Assembly (NCBI GenBank): GCA_030427145.1
Contig: JAUHWT010000002.1
Span: 1-64,000 of the forward strand
DNA length: 64,000 bases
DNA from: Alphaproteobacteria bacterium
GTDB lineage: Bacteria > Pseudomonadota > Alphaproteobacteria > Rhodobacterales > Rhodobacteraceae
Direction: 5' to 3'
The notes under the pieces are model-generated. The model did not search any database. It saw nothing but the letters and a program-made list of their open reading frames with translations, and had not been told where the DNA came from. Of this stretch, positions 26,155-35,328 are shown in pieces. Every line of letters begins with the position of its first letter. The first letter of the stretch is position 1. The position numbers and the translations under genes were made by a program.

Positions 26155-26841
26155 CTACGGCAGGTCGACTTCGGCAAAAGCGATCAGTTCAGACAGATCG
26201 GCAATCCGCACGGCATTGCCGGTCACGGTCACACCGTGAGATTTCAACCTGCCAAAAGCCCGCGACAGGCTCTCTGGGTTCATGCCAAGCCGCCCGGCAA
26301 TCAGCACCTTGTCATGGGGCAGTTCGACCTCGCATGGCCCGGAGGTCTCGCCGGCCGTCAGAGTGATCAGGAACTGCGCGACCCGTTGCGGCGCGTTGCG
26401 GGTTTTCAGTGATTCAACCTGGTTCACCAGCGAGCGCAGGTGGACGAGCGTACTCGACAAAATGGCGAGGCAGGCCTCCGGACGGCGCAGCATAATGTCG
26501 ATGATATGGCTCGCGGAAATCTGCATGAGGTGGCAGGAGGTCACGGCTTCTGCCGAAACGGGATAGACATCGGCCCGAAGCGCCGCGGCATCGCCAATCG
26601 ACTGCTCCCGGGTAAACACGCCCACAACGGCCTCCGCACCGCTTGCCGTCATGCGGAAGAGCTTCACTCAGCCCTCGAGCACGATGTAAATGGTTTGAGC
26701 GTCATCACCGGCCGCAAAAATCCGCTCGCCGCGATCCCAGGACCGGACCGTGGCGCGGGGGAGGATTTCGTCGGCGACATCCTGCGGACAGTTGCCGATC
26801 AACAGCGTATTGCGCGCGACACTGATGTACTCGTCTTTCAA
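26155..26841 (-). pseudogene. Crp/Fnr-family regulator interrupted by an in-frame TGA
   Basis: Read through, the frame encodes a normal-length (about 228 residues) Crp/Fnr regulator. A cyclic-nucleotide-binding-like domain (RSWDRGERIFAAGDDAQTIY) is followed by a dimer helix and a helix-turn-helix LIAGRLGMNPESLSRAFGRL. Recognition residues E-xx-SR fit TTGA half-sites like those at 19059 and 19409. Codon 58 (26668-26670) is TGA, exactly where relatives have Trp in an EGWVKLFR-type stretch; here IVLEG-stop-VKLFRM. No frameshift is involved. The likely start is TTG 26841 behind AGGGGCAGGGA. A single TGG-to-TGA change, a sequence error or suppression would explain it. A shorter product from GTG 26667 would lack half the sensor domain. 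Confidence 0.8.
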
Positions 26842-26974
26842 ATTCCCTGCCCCTTACCCCGCATGGGTTCACCCCGTTTTAGTTTCGCATGTGCGGGGGA
26901 TTTACAAGGGCATTACGGGGTTCAGGCACGTCGCGCACCTGGTCCGGGTTGAGGGCGACTGTAAGGGGTCCGGT

Positions 26975-28237
26975 TCAAACCGCCTGGGGCATGCGGATCG
27001 CGGCCTGCCCCTCATAGGCGCGGTAGCCGTTCTGGATGGCAATCTGGTCCGCGATGAACTTCGCGTCGTGCCACACGCCCCAGATGAAGGATGAGCCGCG
27101 ATGGCTCTGCCATGGCAGGCCAACAAAGTAGAGACCCGGTTCCCGCGACACGCCCCGCTCATGCAGGGGTCGGCCCCTGTCGTCAAACGTGTCCGCCCTG
27201 ATCCAGCCGAAATCGAACTGATAGCCCGTGGCCCAGAGGATGGTGCCAATCCCGGCCTCTTCCAGATCGAGTTCGAGGACGGGGTTCGTTACGCAGTCGG
27301 GATCTTCCGGGATATACCGCGCCTCCGGTTCGGGCGGCAGATCAAGCCCGTGTTTGGCAATATAGGCATCCGCCTCGTCGAGAACCGAGAGATAGTTTCG
27401 ATCGCCGGCGATGAGGTTCGTGCGCAGGTCATCTGCGAAGGTGACCTTCCCTTCGTCATAGCCCGCGGTCATGCCGAGCAGTGTCATGCCCTGCTGCGCC
27501 AGCCTGCGGAAATCAATGGTCTTTCCACCTTCCGCGCCGCTGACGGCAATTGTCACATGTTCGGCGCCAGGTCCGGGTGTGTTTGCCGCCCATTTACCGA
27601 GGACGCCGAGCCACCAGACATTGTCCCTCTGCCGGTAACGACGCGGTGGCCGGTCATGGGGACCGATGGAAATGTAGACCCTGCGTCCCGCCTTCATCAG
27701 TTCCTCCGCGATCTGGACGCCGGAGGACCCGCCCCCCACGACCAGAACCGCGCCATCGGGCAGTTGGGCGGGGTTGCGGTAGGCGTTGGAGTGCATCTGC
27801 AACGGTGCCGCGTCGGCGGGAATGACGGGCGGTATGGCCGGTTTCTGGAAGGGTCCGGTCGCCGCGACGACGTTGTTGGCCTCAATCCGGCCGTCGGATG
27901 TCTCCAGCAGAAAACCACCGTCACCCGGCGTCACCGACTTCACCTCAACCCCCGTACGGATGGGCGCATCGAACCGTTTGGCGTAGGCCTCGAAATAGGC
28001 CGCAACGCTTTCCTTGTCGGCGAAGGCGTCACCATCGCAGTCGAATTCCATGTTGGGAAAGCGGTCATGCCAGGCGGGGCCGTTCGCGACGAGCGAGTCC
28101 CAGCGCCCCGTGCGCCAGCGTTCGGCGATACGGTCGCGTTCCAGCACCACATGCGGGATGCCATGTCCGGTCAGGTGTTCGCTCATGGCAACACCCGCCT
28201 GGCCCGCCCCAACCACGACCGTGTCGATTTTTTCCAT
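26975..28237 (-). CDS. flavin-containing monooxygenase (CzcO/YUCCA-like)
   Basis: The 420-residue FAD/NADPH monooxygenase has the FAD fingerprint VVVGAGQAGVAMSEHL at the start, the NADPH fingerprint VVGGGSSGVQIAEELM mid-protein, and LWATGYQFDFGWI near the end. Family members oxygenate nitrogen, sulfur or carbonyl groups. The ATG at 28237 has AGGAG 8 bases upstream; a much longer open frame to 28999 runs antisense to other genes and is not used. It is divergent from the RidA gene, and the shared gap holds a TTAG-N7-CTAA site, which ties it to the adjacent nitrogen-compound island. Confidence 0.83.
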   Translation of the reverse strand: MEKIDTVVVGAGQAGVAMSEHLTGHGIPHVVLERDRIAERWRTGRWDSLVANGPAWHDRFPNMEFDCDGDAFADKESVAAYFEAYAKRFDAPIRTGVEVKSVTPGDGGFLLETSDGRIEANNVVAATGPFQKPAIPPVIPADAAPLQMHSNAYRNPAQLPDGAVLVVGGGSSGVQIAEELMKAGRRVYISIGPHDRPPRRYRQRDNVWWLGVLGKWAANTPGPGAEHVTIAVSGAEGGKTIDFRRLAQQGMTLLGMTAGYDEGKVTFADDLRTNLIAGDRNYLSVLDEADAYIAKHGLDLPPEPEARYIPEDPDCVTNPVLELDLEEAGIGTILWATGYQFDFGWIRADTFDDRGRPLHERGVSREPGLYFVGLPWQSHRGSSFIWGVWHDAKFIADQIAIQNGYRAYEGQAAIRMPQAV

Positions 28238-28341
28238 GGCGTAACTCCTCATGATCCGCTCGGCAGTAAACCTATGGCCGCGCTCGCGGTTTTCGAAACA
28301 AGTCAATCGTGAAGCCTTGCTTCCATTCAGGCTAATGCCGC

Positions 28342-28356
28342 TTAGGCCCGCGCTAA
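28342..28356. promoter_or_regulatory. LysR-type site, TTAG-N7-CTAA (copy 1)
   Basis: TTAG, seven bases, CTAA lies between the divergent monooxygenase (28237) and RidA (28448) genes. The inner T and A are 11 bases apart, matching the LysR T-N11-A rule. Identical patterns occur at 30583 and 35329. Confidence 0.6.
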
Positions 28357-28447
28357 CCAGCGGTAAGGGCTGCCGGCACTTTTCAATCCGCGCGGCCTTC
28401 GTCATGCTGCCCCGGTGCCCGAAACCCGCCCCTGTACGGAGACGCAG

Positions 28448-28879
28448 ATGAGCAGCCACACCCGTATCCGCACATTCAACACGCGCGATACCTATCCGGA
28501 ACAGAATCTCGACAACGACCTCTGCCAGGCCGTGGTCACCCAGGGCGGAAAAACCGTCTGGCTGCGGGGGCAGTGTCCGCAGAATCTGGACGACGCAAAA
28601 AACATCGGGAGCCATGACCCGGTGGAGCAGACTCACAAGGTCATGCAGAATATCCGTCAGCTCATCGAGGAAGCGGGCGGCGAGATGTCGCATCTGGTCA
28701 AGGTGGTGGTCTACATCACCGATGTGCGCCACCGCGAGGCCGTTTACCGGACGATGGGTGAATATATCAAAGGAGTGTATCCGGTCTCGACCGGCCTGGT
28801 GGTGCAGGCCCTTGCCCGTCCGGAATGGCTGGTGGAAATTGACGGCACGGCCGTCATTCCGGAGGGATACCAGCGATGA
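28448..28879 (+). CDS. RidA (YjgF/YER057c/UK114) family protein
   Basis: RidA proteins hydrolyse reactive enamine and imine intermediates formed by PLP enzymes or amine oxidation. The 143 residues show WLRGQCPQNLDDAKNIG, the central DPVEQTHKVMQNI and a late STGLVVQALARPEWLVEIDG, typical of the RutC-like branch. The ATG at 28448 follows GGAGACGCAG; an extension to 28415 is not needed. It overlaps the DUF1028 gene by 4 bases. Its place beside a flavin monooxygenase, an amine-dehydrogenase-like enzyme and a PLP decarboxylase suits removal of imine by-products. Confidence 0.88.
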   Translation: MSSHTRIRTFNTRDTYPEQNLDNDLCQAVVTQGGKTVWLRGQCPQNLDDAKNIGSHDPVEQTHKVMQNIRQLIEEAGGEMSHLVKVVVYITDVRHREAVYRTMGEYIKGVYPVSTGLVVQALARPEWLVEIDGTAVIPEGYQR

Positions 28880-29550
28880 CCTTTTCACTCGTGGCCCGCT
28901 GTTCGCGGACCGGCATGTTCGGGGTGGCAATCTCCTCCTCCTCACCCGCCGTTGCCGCACGCTGTTCCTATGCGCGGGCCGGTGTGGGCGCCGTGGCAAG
29001 CCAGAATGTCACCGACCCCACGCTTGGTCCGTTTGCGCTCGATCTGATGCAGGGCGGCATGTCGGCGGTCGAGGCCATTGCGGGTGTGCGGGATCAGGGA
29101 CGCTTTGTCGAATACCGCCAGGTTTTGGCCATCGACAAACAGGGGCGCACCGCAATTCATTCAGGGCCGAACTCGCTGGGGATATGGACGCAGGCCGAAG
29201 GCCGGGACGTGGCGTCGGGCGGCAATCTTCTGGCCAATGATGGCGTGCCGCAGGCCATTGTGGAGGGCTTCGAGCAGTCAACCGGTCACCTGGGCGACCG
29301 GCTGATCGCGGCGATGCGGGCGGGCCTGGCCGCTGGCGGCGAGGCCGGACCGGTGCATTCCGCGGGCATGATGCTGGTGGACCAGGTCAGCTGGCCCGTG
29401 GCCGATCTGCGCTGCGACTGGACGGAGGACTGCCCGATCGAGGCGGTCGCGACCGCCTGGGAGGTCTACAAACCGCAGCTTGAGGCCTACGTCCAGCGCG
29501 CGCTCGACCCGTCCACCGCGCCTTCCTATGGCGTACCAGGCGACGAGTGA
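28876..29550 (+). CDS. DUF1028-family protein (Ntn-hydrolase-like)
   Basis: The 224-residue protein matches DUF1028: MTFSLVARCSRTGMFGVAISSSSPAVAARC, then GAVASQNVTDPTLG and HSAGMMLVDQVSWPVADLRCDW. The family has an Ntn-hydrolase-like fold and is often near peptide or amine catabolic genes, but its substrate is unestablished. It is translationally coupled to ridA by a 4-base overlap and precedes the LysR gene by 95 bases. Function in this cluster is therefore unknown; an amidase activity is possible. Confidence 0.85.
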   Translation: MTFSLVARCSRTGMFGVAISSSSPAVAARCSYARAGVGAVASQNVTDPTLGPFALDLMQGGMSAVEAIAGVRDQGRFVEYRQVLAIDKQGRTAIHSGPNSLGIWTQAEGRDVASGGNLLANDGVPQAIVEGFEQSTGHLGDRLIAAMRAGLAAGGEAGPVHSAGMMLVDQVSWPVADLRCDWTEDCPIEAVATAWEVYKPQLEAYVQRALDPSTAPSYGVPGDE

Positions 29551-29645
29551 TACGCGTGAAGCAGCGGTTCAGGTGAATTCCTGGGCTTGAAGGTCGCACG
29601 GTTCGGGGTCAGGATTTGAGCGGATCAACTGTTCAGGGACCGCCC

Positions 29646-30581
29646 ATGCTGCGTTACACCTTCCGGCAACTGGAATATTTTGTGGCCGTGGGGGAAACCG
29701 GCAGCATCGCCCGGGCGTCCGAGCGTATCAACGTGTCGTCGCCGTCGATTTCCTCAGCCATATCGCAGCTTGAGGCAGAGTTTGGCATTCGCCTCTTTGT
29801 GCGGCAGCACGCCCAGGGCCTGTCGCTGACCCAGGCCGGGCGTCAGCTTCTGGCGCAGGCCCAGATCGTGCTGCGCGAGGCCGGTGCGATGATGGACATT
29901 GCGGGCGACATTTCCGGATCGGTCCGCGGGCCGCTGAGTGTCGGGTGTCTGCTGACATTCGCGCAACTTGTCCTGCCCGCCGTGCGCCGCGGGTTCGAGG
30001 AAAAATATCCGGAGGTACGGCTGCGCCAGCACGAAATGAACCAGGTGGAGATTTTCAGCGCCCTGCGCCGCTCGGAGATTGATCTGGCCCTGACCTATGA
30101 TCTGGATCTACCGGCAGATCTGCAGTTCACCGGGCTGATGCAACTGCCTCCAATTGCGCTGATGGGCGTTGAGCATCCTCTGGCAGATAGGGAAAGTGTG
30201 ACCATGGAGGACCTGAGCGGTCATCCCATGGTTCTGCTCGATCTGCCGCTGAGTTCCGACTATTTCCTGTCCCTCTTCGACGGTCTGGACGGCAAACCGG
30301 TCATCACGGAACGCACCCGCGACATGGCGGTGATGCGCTCGATGGTCGGCAACGGATTTGGCTATTCCATCGCCAATGTACGGCCCCTCAGCGACACTTC
30401 GCCCGATGGAAACCCGGTGCGGGTGCTTCCCATTGCGGGCAAGGTTCGCCCACTGCGAATGGGGCTGCTGACGGCGCAGGACGCGGACCGGTCCAACGCG
30501 GTTCGGGCCTTCATCGAGTTCGTGGCCGGGATGGCGCGTGAAGGACGGTTAAGCCGTATCGGCGGGACCGCCCTTTTGTGA
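29646..30581 (+). CDS. LysR-family regulator of the amine island
   Basis: The 311-residue LysR protein has an N-terminal winged helix (LRYTFRQLEYFVAVGETGSIARASERINVSSPSISSAISQLE, seen in parts) and a C-terminal effector domain (GPLSVGCLLTFAQLVLPAV, later MVGNGFGYSIANVRPLS). The ATG at 29646 is used because LysR proteins start a few residues before the helix-turn-helix. It lies between the ridA/DUF1028 pair and the TMADH-like gene. Three TTAG-N7-CTAA sites at 28342, 30583 and 35329 probably mark its regulon. The effector is unknown. Confidence 0.9.
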   Translation: MLRYTFRQLEYFVAVGETGSIARASERINVSSPSISSAISQLEAEFGIRLFVRQHAQGLSLTQAGRQLLAQAQIVLREAGAMMDIAGDISGSVRGPLSVGCLLTFAQLVLPAVRRGFEEKYPEVRLRQHEMNQVEIFSALRRSEIDLALTYDLDLPADLQFTGLMQLPPIALMGVEHPLADRESVTMEDLSGHPMVLLDLPLSSDYFLSLFDGLDGKPVITERTRDMAVMRSMVGNGFGYSIANVRPLSDTSPDGNPVRVLPIAGKVRPLRMGLLTAQDADRSNAVRAFIEFVAGMAREGRLSRIGGTALL

Positions 30582-30582
30582 C

Positions 30583-30597
30583 TTAGACAGAGGCTAA
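30583..30597. promoter_or_regulatory. LysR-type site, TTAG-N7-CTAA (copy 2)
   Basis: The site starts two bases after the LysR stop and 93 bases before the TMADH-like start at 30676. It is extended to CTTAG...CTAAG. A possible -10 element, TAATCT, lies at 30642-30647. Confidence 0.6.
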
Positions 30598-30675
30598 GCC
30601 ATGCTTTCGCCACCAGGACTTTTGTGTCGGGGCGCAGTCTGTAATCTGCCGCCAAGCCGACAGGAGTGAGGACAT

Positions 30676-32754
30676 ATGCTGGACGGACCCGATTCCCGTT
30701 ACAAGGTTCTGTTTGAACCGCTGACCATTGGTCCGGTCACGGCCAAAAACCGGTTCTACCAGGTGCCGCACTGTAACGGCGGCGGCTATCGCGACCCGTC
30801 CGCTGCCGCCGCCATGCGCGGGATCAAGTCCGAAGGCGGCTGGGGTGTCATTTTCACCGAACAGTGCGAGATGCACCACACGTCCGAGATCACGCCTTTC
30901 ATCGAACTGCGCCTGTGGGAAGACCAGGACATGCCGATGCTGGCCAAAATGGCCGACCGGATGAAGGAACACGGCGCGCTTGCCGGCATCCAGCTGGCCT
31001 ATTCGGGGATCAACGGCCCGAACCTCTATACCAAAGAGGTGCCGCGGGCGGTATCACCCGGTCCGATCCGCACCTTTACCAACGACCCGATGCAGGCGCG
31101 CGCCCTGTCGAAGGCTGAAATTGTCGACCTGCGGCGGTGGTTTGTCAATGCGGCCAAACGGGCGAGATCATGCGGCTTTGATCTGATCTGCCTCTACGGC
31201 GCCCACGGTTTCGGGATTTTCCAACACTTCCTGAGCCGCGCCACCAACATGCGCGACGACGAATATGGCGGCAGTCTGGAAAACCGCTCCCGTTTCGCGC
31301 GGGAAGTCATCGCCGATATTCGCGACGCGGTAGGCGACACGATGGGTTTCACCCTACGGGTGTCGCTCGACGAAACCATCGGTGATCTGGGATTTTCCAA
31401 CGCGGAGGTGCGTGAGTTCATCGAGATGAACAAAGACCTGCCGGATCTCTGGGACCTTGCGCATGGCACATGGGAGGACTGCTCCGGCCCGTCGCGCTTC
31501 AAGGATGAGGCGGCGCAGGAGGTTCTGGTGCGCGGCATTCGCGAGCTGTCCTCAAAACCCGTGGTTGGTGTCGGCCGTTTCACCTCGCCCGATGTCATGG
31601 CCCGTATGGTCAAATCCGGGGTCCTGGATGCGATTGGCTGCGCGCGGCCATCCATTGCCGATCCGTTTCTGCCGAACAAGATCGCGGAAGGCAGGATCGA
31701 GGACATTCGCGAGTGCATCGGCTGCAATATCTGCATTACTGGTGACATGACCATGTCGATCAGCCGCTGTACCCAGAACCCGACGTTTATGGAGGAATGG
31801 CGCAAGGGCTGGCATCCCGAACACATGAATGCCAAAGGCGACAGCGAAAACGTACTCGTGGTTGGTGCCGGACCCGCCGGGTTGGAGGCCACACGGGCCC
31901 TGGCGGAGCGTGGTTATGACGTGGCCCTGGCGGAGGCCGGTACGGTGCTGGGCGGTCGGGTTGCGCGGGAGCGCCACCTGCCTGGCCTGTCAGCCTGGGG
32001 CCGGGTCGCGGACTATCGCGAATACCAGATCAGCCAAAAGCCCAATGTCGAGACCTATTTCGACAGCGCCCTCAATGCGGAGGCGATCCTGGAGTTTGGT
32101 TTTCAGAACATCTGCATCGCCACCGGCGCGAAGTGGCGGGCCGATGGCGTCAGCCGCCAGCATGTGGTGCCGTTCCCGATGGACGGGGCCATGCCGGTTT
32201 TCACGCCGGACGACATCATGGACGGCAAACGCCCGACGGGTCACGTGGTGATTTATGACGACGACCACTACTACATGGGCGGAGTTCTCGCGGAACTGCT
32301 GCGCGGCCAGGGGTGTGAGGTGACGATTGTGACGCCCTCAGCCTATCTCTCTGACTGGACGGTCAACACGCTGGAACAGCACACGATCCACCGGCGCCTT
32401 GCGGAGATGGGTGTGGAGATTGTGCTCAACCGGGGTGTTACGTCAATTGCGGCGGGTCACGTGGTGTCGAACTGCATCTACACCGATCAGAACCGGCGCA
32501 TCGACTGTGACGCCGTAGTGGTCGTCGCGTCGAAGCTTGAGAACAACCGCATTTACCACGACCTGATGGCCCGCGAAGCGGACTGGGTAGATGCCGGGAT
32601 CCGGTCGGTTCGTATTATTGGCGATGCGGAGGCGCCGGGGCCGATTGCATGGGCCACCTATGCCGGTCACCGCTATGCGCGGGAACTGGATGGTGCGGAT
32701 ATTGGTGACGACCTGCCCTTCCGGCGGGAAATCACGGATCTGGCTGCGGAATGA
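30676..32754 (+). CDS. trimethylamine-dehydrogenase-like FMN/4Fe-4S oxidoreductase
   Basis: The 692-residue protein has the three-part TMADH layout. An Old-Yellow-Enzyme barrel (1-350) comes first, then a 4Fe-4S site CIGCNIC with a later Cys (Cys347, 350, 353, 365), then an FAD/NAD-type domain starting VLVVGAGPAGLEATRALAERG. YQVPHC at 28-33 keeps the Cys that binds FMN covalently in TMADH. GCARPSIADPFLPNKI and WRKGWHPE also match that family. TEQCEMH replaces the stretch holding an aromatic-bowl Tyr in TMADH, so trimethylamine is unlikely. Relatives demethylate dimethylglycine or N-methylproline. It probably removes N-methyl or amine groups. It overlaps the decarboxylase gene by 4 bases. Confidence 0.85.
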   Translation: MLDGPDSRYKVLFEPLTIGPVTAKNRFYQVPHCNGGGYRDPSAAAAMRGIKSEGGWGVIFTEQCEMHHTSEITPFIELRLWEDQDMPMLAKMADRMKEHGALAGIQLAYSGINGPNLYTKEVPRAVSPGPIRTFTNDPMQARALSKAEIVDLRRWFVNAAKRARSCGFDLICLYGAHGFGIFQHFLSRATNMRDDEYGGSLENRSRFAREVIADIRDAVGDTMGFTLRVSLDETIGDLGFSNAEVREFIEMNKDLPDLWDLAHGTWEDCSGPSRFKDEAAQEVLVRGIRELSSKPVVGVGRFTSPDVMARMVKSGVLDAIGCARPSIADPFLPNKIAEGRIEDIRECIGCNICITGDMTMSISRCTQNPTFMEEWRKGWHPEHMNAKGDSENVLVVGAGPAGLEATRALAERGYDVALAEAGTVLGGRVARERHLPGLSAWGRVADYREYQISQKPNVETYFDSALNAEAILEFGFQNICIATGAKWRADGVSRQHVVPFPMDGAMPVFTPDDIMDGKRPTGHVVIYDDDHYYMGGVLAELLRGQGCEVTIVTPSAYLSDWTVNTLEQHTIHRRLAEMGVEIVLNRGVTSIAAGHVVSNCIYTDQNRRIDCDAVVVVASKLENNRIYHDLMAREADWVDAGIRSVRIIGDAEAPGPIAWATYAGHRYARELDGADIGDDLPFRREITDLAAE

Positions 32755-34088
32755 GCAGCGATCCTTTTCCATTTTCTGAAGACATAACGCGGGAGATGCT
32801 CGACTGGACCGCAATGCGCATCGCGGACGGCCCGGACCCCACGCATGGCGCCCAGGCGTTTGCAGCACTTGAGCCGGTTCTGGGTGGCTCGATCACGGAG
32901 GATGGCCTTGGGCCGCAGCGGGCCTTTGAGCTTTTTACCGACACAATCGTTCCGGCCACACGACCTTTTGGGCATCCGACATCCCTGTCTTTCGTGGCCG
33001 CCGCACCATCGCGGGCTGCGCTGAGTTTTGACGCGGCGCTGGGGGCTGCCGGGGTATTTGCGGGCAACTGGGACGGCGGTGCCGGAGCCATTCACGCGGA
33101 AAACCAGGCGCTGCGCTGGCTCGCGGATCTGGCGGGCTGGACAGACAGTGCGGGTGGTGTTTTCGTGGCGGGTGGCACCCTTGGCAACCTCTCCGCACTT
33201 CATGCCGCGCGCGAATGGCACTCGCGCCAGCACGACACCCACGCCCGCCGAGCAATTCTTTGCTCGTCCGAGGCACACAGTTCCATCGCCGCCGTGGCGC
33301 GTGTCATGGATGCGGAGCTGATCATCGTTCCTGCCGACGACACAGGCCGCATGTCCGCGGATGCGGCGCGGGAGGCACTGGCCGGGAACGTCTTTGCAAT
33401 CGTGGCCAATGGCGGCGCCACCAATTGCGGTGCCGTGGATGACATTGGAGGACTTGCCGACATTGCGGCCGAACGCGGGCTGTGGCTGCATGTGGACGGG
33501 GCCTATGGCGGCGCGGCTCTGGCTGATCCCGGGATGCGGACCGCGTTCGACGGTATCAAGTGGGCAGACAGCCTGATCGTAGATCCGCACAAATGGCTGT
33601 TCGCCCCGTATGATTCCTGCGCACTCATCTATCGCGATGCGGGTCACGGCGCGTCCGCGCATGGACAGAAAGCGGTGTATCTCGACACGGTGGACAAAAC
33701 CCACTGGAATCCGTCCGACTATGCGCTGCACCTGACGCGGCGGGCGCGTGGGTTGCCGCTGTGGTTTTCCCTCGCAACCCATGGCAGCCGGGCCTACACC
33801 CGCGCCATTGCCCGTACGCGTGAAATCGCCGCCAAGGTTGCGGAGGGTATCGACGGTCTGGACGGCCTGACGCGCCTGCTGGGGCCGCAACTGACTGTGA
33901 TCCTGTTCCGGCCCGATGGCATGTCCGAGGAGGACATGATCGGGTGGGCCGAGGTTAACCGACGTTCGGGCGCCCTGCTCTGCCTGCCGACCCGTTGGCG
34001 CGGGGAGATGGTGTTCCGGCTCTGCTTCGTGAACCCGCAGACGAACCCGGCCCAGGTGCTCGGCGTCCTGAAAACACTTTGCCCATGA
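32751..34088 (+). CDS. group II PLP-dependent amino acid decarboxylase
   Basis: The 445-residue enzyme of the glutamate/aromatic-amino-acid decarboxylase family has the PLP lysine in VDPHKWLFAPYDS (Lys281). The cofactor-ring His and Asp segments are SSEAHSSIAAVARV and LWLHVDGAYGGAAL. It decarboxylates an amino acid to an amine, or performs oxidative deamination as some relatives do; substrate cannot be read. The start is inside the 4-base overlap with the TMADH-like gene. It is followed after 10 bases by the ArgE-like gene, so the three form one transcript. Confidence 0.87.
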   Translation: MSSDPFPFSEDITREMLDWTAMRIADGPDPTHGAQAFAALEPVLGGSITEDGLGPQRAFELFTDTIVPATRPFGHPTSLSFVAAAPSRAALSFDAALGAAGVFAGNWDGGAGAIHAENQALRWLADLAGWTDSAGGVFVAGGTLGNLSALHAAREWHSRQHDTHARRAILCSSEAHSSIAAVARVMDAELIIVPADDTGRMSADAAREALAGNVFAIVANGGATNCGAVDDIGGLADIAAERGLWLHVDGAYGGAALADPGMRTAFDGIKWADSLIVDPHKWLFAPYDSCALIYRDAGHGASAHGQKAVYLDTVDKTHWNPSDYALHLTRRARGLPLWFSLATHGSRAYTRAIARTREIAAKVAEGIDGLDGLTRLLGPQLTVILFRPDGMSEEDMIGWAEVNRRSGALLCLPTRWRGEMVFRLCFVNPQTNPAQVLGVLKTLCP

Positions 34089-34098
34089 GGTTGCCGAT

Positions 34099-35232
34099 TT
34101 GACCACGGTCGACATTCTGGAAAGGCTCATTGCTTTCAACACGGTCAGCGACCGGTCAAACCTCGATCTGATCGACCATGTTGAGGATGTCCTGCGGCAT
34201 CTTGGCGCACGGGTCACCCGCATCACTGATCCGGACATGCCGAAAGCCGGCCTGGTTGCGGAGATCGGTCCGGAAGGCCCGGGTGTGCTGCTCTCCGGCC
34301 ATACGGATGTCGTGCCCACCAACGGCCAAAACTGGACCCGCGACCCGTTCCGCTTGGCGCGGGAGGGCGACCGTCTCTACGGGCGCGGGACCACCGATAT
34401 GAAGGGGTTCGTGGCCTCGATGCTGTCCACGGCCGGGGCCGCCAGCAAGATGGACCTGCGCGAGCCGCTGAAACTGGTCCTGTCCTATGATGAGGAAATC
34501 GGCTGCGTCGGGATTGCGCGCATGATCGACCGGGTCGGTCCGCTTATCGGCAAACCGAGTCTCGCCATCATAGGCGAGCCCACGGAAATGCAGGTGGCCA
34601 CCGGCCACAAAGGCAAACGGGCCTGGCGGGCGGATGTGACTGGCGATGCCGGCCATTCGGCGCTCGCGCCGAGGTTCACCAATGCCCTCAATGTGGCCGC
34701 GGATTTCGTGAGGGAGCTTGAAACGATCCAGACTGACCTCGCTCAAAATGGCTTACGCGATGATGCGTACGACATCCCCTACAGCACCGTGCATGTCGGC
34801 ATGCTCTCCGGCGGGCGGGCGCTCAACATCGTGCCGGATCATGCGGAGATGACGTTTGAAATCCGTCATCTGGCGCAGGATGATCTGGACGAGCTTGAAC
34901 AGCGCATCAGGGACGAAGCCGACCGGGTCCGCACCCGCCATGGCCCGGCGGCCGGATTGGAACTTCACCGGATCACTGCCTATCCCGGTCTCGAAACGCC
35001 AGGGGATGATCCCGTGGTGTCTCAGATGGTCGAGCTTGCGCAGACCAGAAAAACAAAGGTTGCCTACGGAACTGAGGCGGGGTTCTTCGACGCTCTTGGA
35101 ATCCGCACTGTCGTCTGTGGGCCGGGCTCGATGGAGGGACAGGGCCACAAGGCTGACGAGTATGTGGAGATCGCGCAACTCGATGCTTGTGATCTGATGT
35201 TGCGGCGCCTGCTTGAAACGCTCAAAGCCTGA
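34099..35232 (+). CDS. ArgE-like M20 deacetylase
   Basis: The 377-residue zinc metallohydrolase resembles acetylornithine deacetylase. Metal and catalytic residues are visible in LSGHTDVVPT (His68, Asp70), RGTTDMKGF, SYDEEIGCVG (Glu132, Glu133), GEPTEMQVATGHKG and QGHKADEYV near the end. It should remove an acyl group from an N-acyl amino acid. The start is TTG at 34099, with TGAGG 8 bases upstream. Because it sits in the amine island and not with arginine genes, a catabolic role on an imported N-acylated compound is more likely than arginine synthesis. Confidence 0.82.
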   Translation: MTTVDILERLIAFNTVSDRSNLDLIDHVEDVLRHLGARVTRITDPDMPKAGLVAEIGPEGPGVLLSGHTDVVPTNGQNWTRDPFRLAREGDRLYGRGTTDMKGFVASMLSTAGAASKMDLREPLKLVLSYDEEIGCVGIARMIDRVGPLIGKPSLAIIGEPTEMQVATGHKGKRAWRADVTGDAGHSALAPRFTNALNVAADFVRELETIQTDLAQNGLRDDAYDIPYSTVHVGMLSGGRALNIVPDHAEMTFEIRHLAQDDLDELEQRIRDEADRVRTRHGPAAGLELHRITAYPGLETPGDDPVVSQMVELAQTRKTKVAYGTEAGFFDALGIRTVVCGPGSMEGQGHKADEYVEIAQLDACDLMLRRLLETLKA

Positions 35233-35328
35233 AACGAGCCGCGCAAACCGGGTACGGACGCCGACTGGCCCGTGAATAGGCAAACCTGAAGCAGACCTGC
35301 TGGATTTGCGGGCATTTTGGGCTGCGAA

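Noticed and set aside
26667-26670. Frameshift in the Crp/Fnr gene
   Set aside because: Both sides of the TGA are in the same frame and align as one protein, so a single nonsense codon explains it better than an indel.
28238-28999. N-terminal extension of the monooxygenase frame to about 674 residues
   Set aside because: The extra part runs antisense to ridA and DUF1028, lacks homology and would cover the AGGAG site and ATG at 28237. It reflects the long open frames common in GC-rich DNA.
34099-35232. Arginine biosynthesis role for the ArgE-like gene
   Set aside because: It lies in a catabolic operon between a PLP decarboxylase and a cation importer; the only arginine gene here, argG, is more than 20 kb away.
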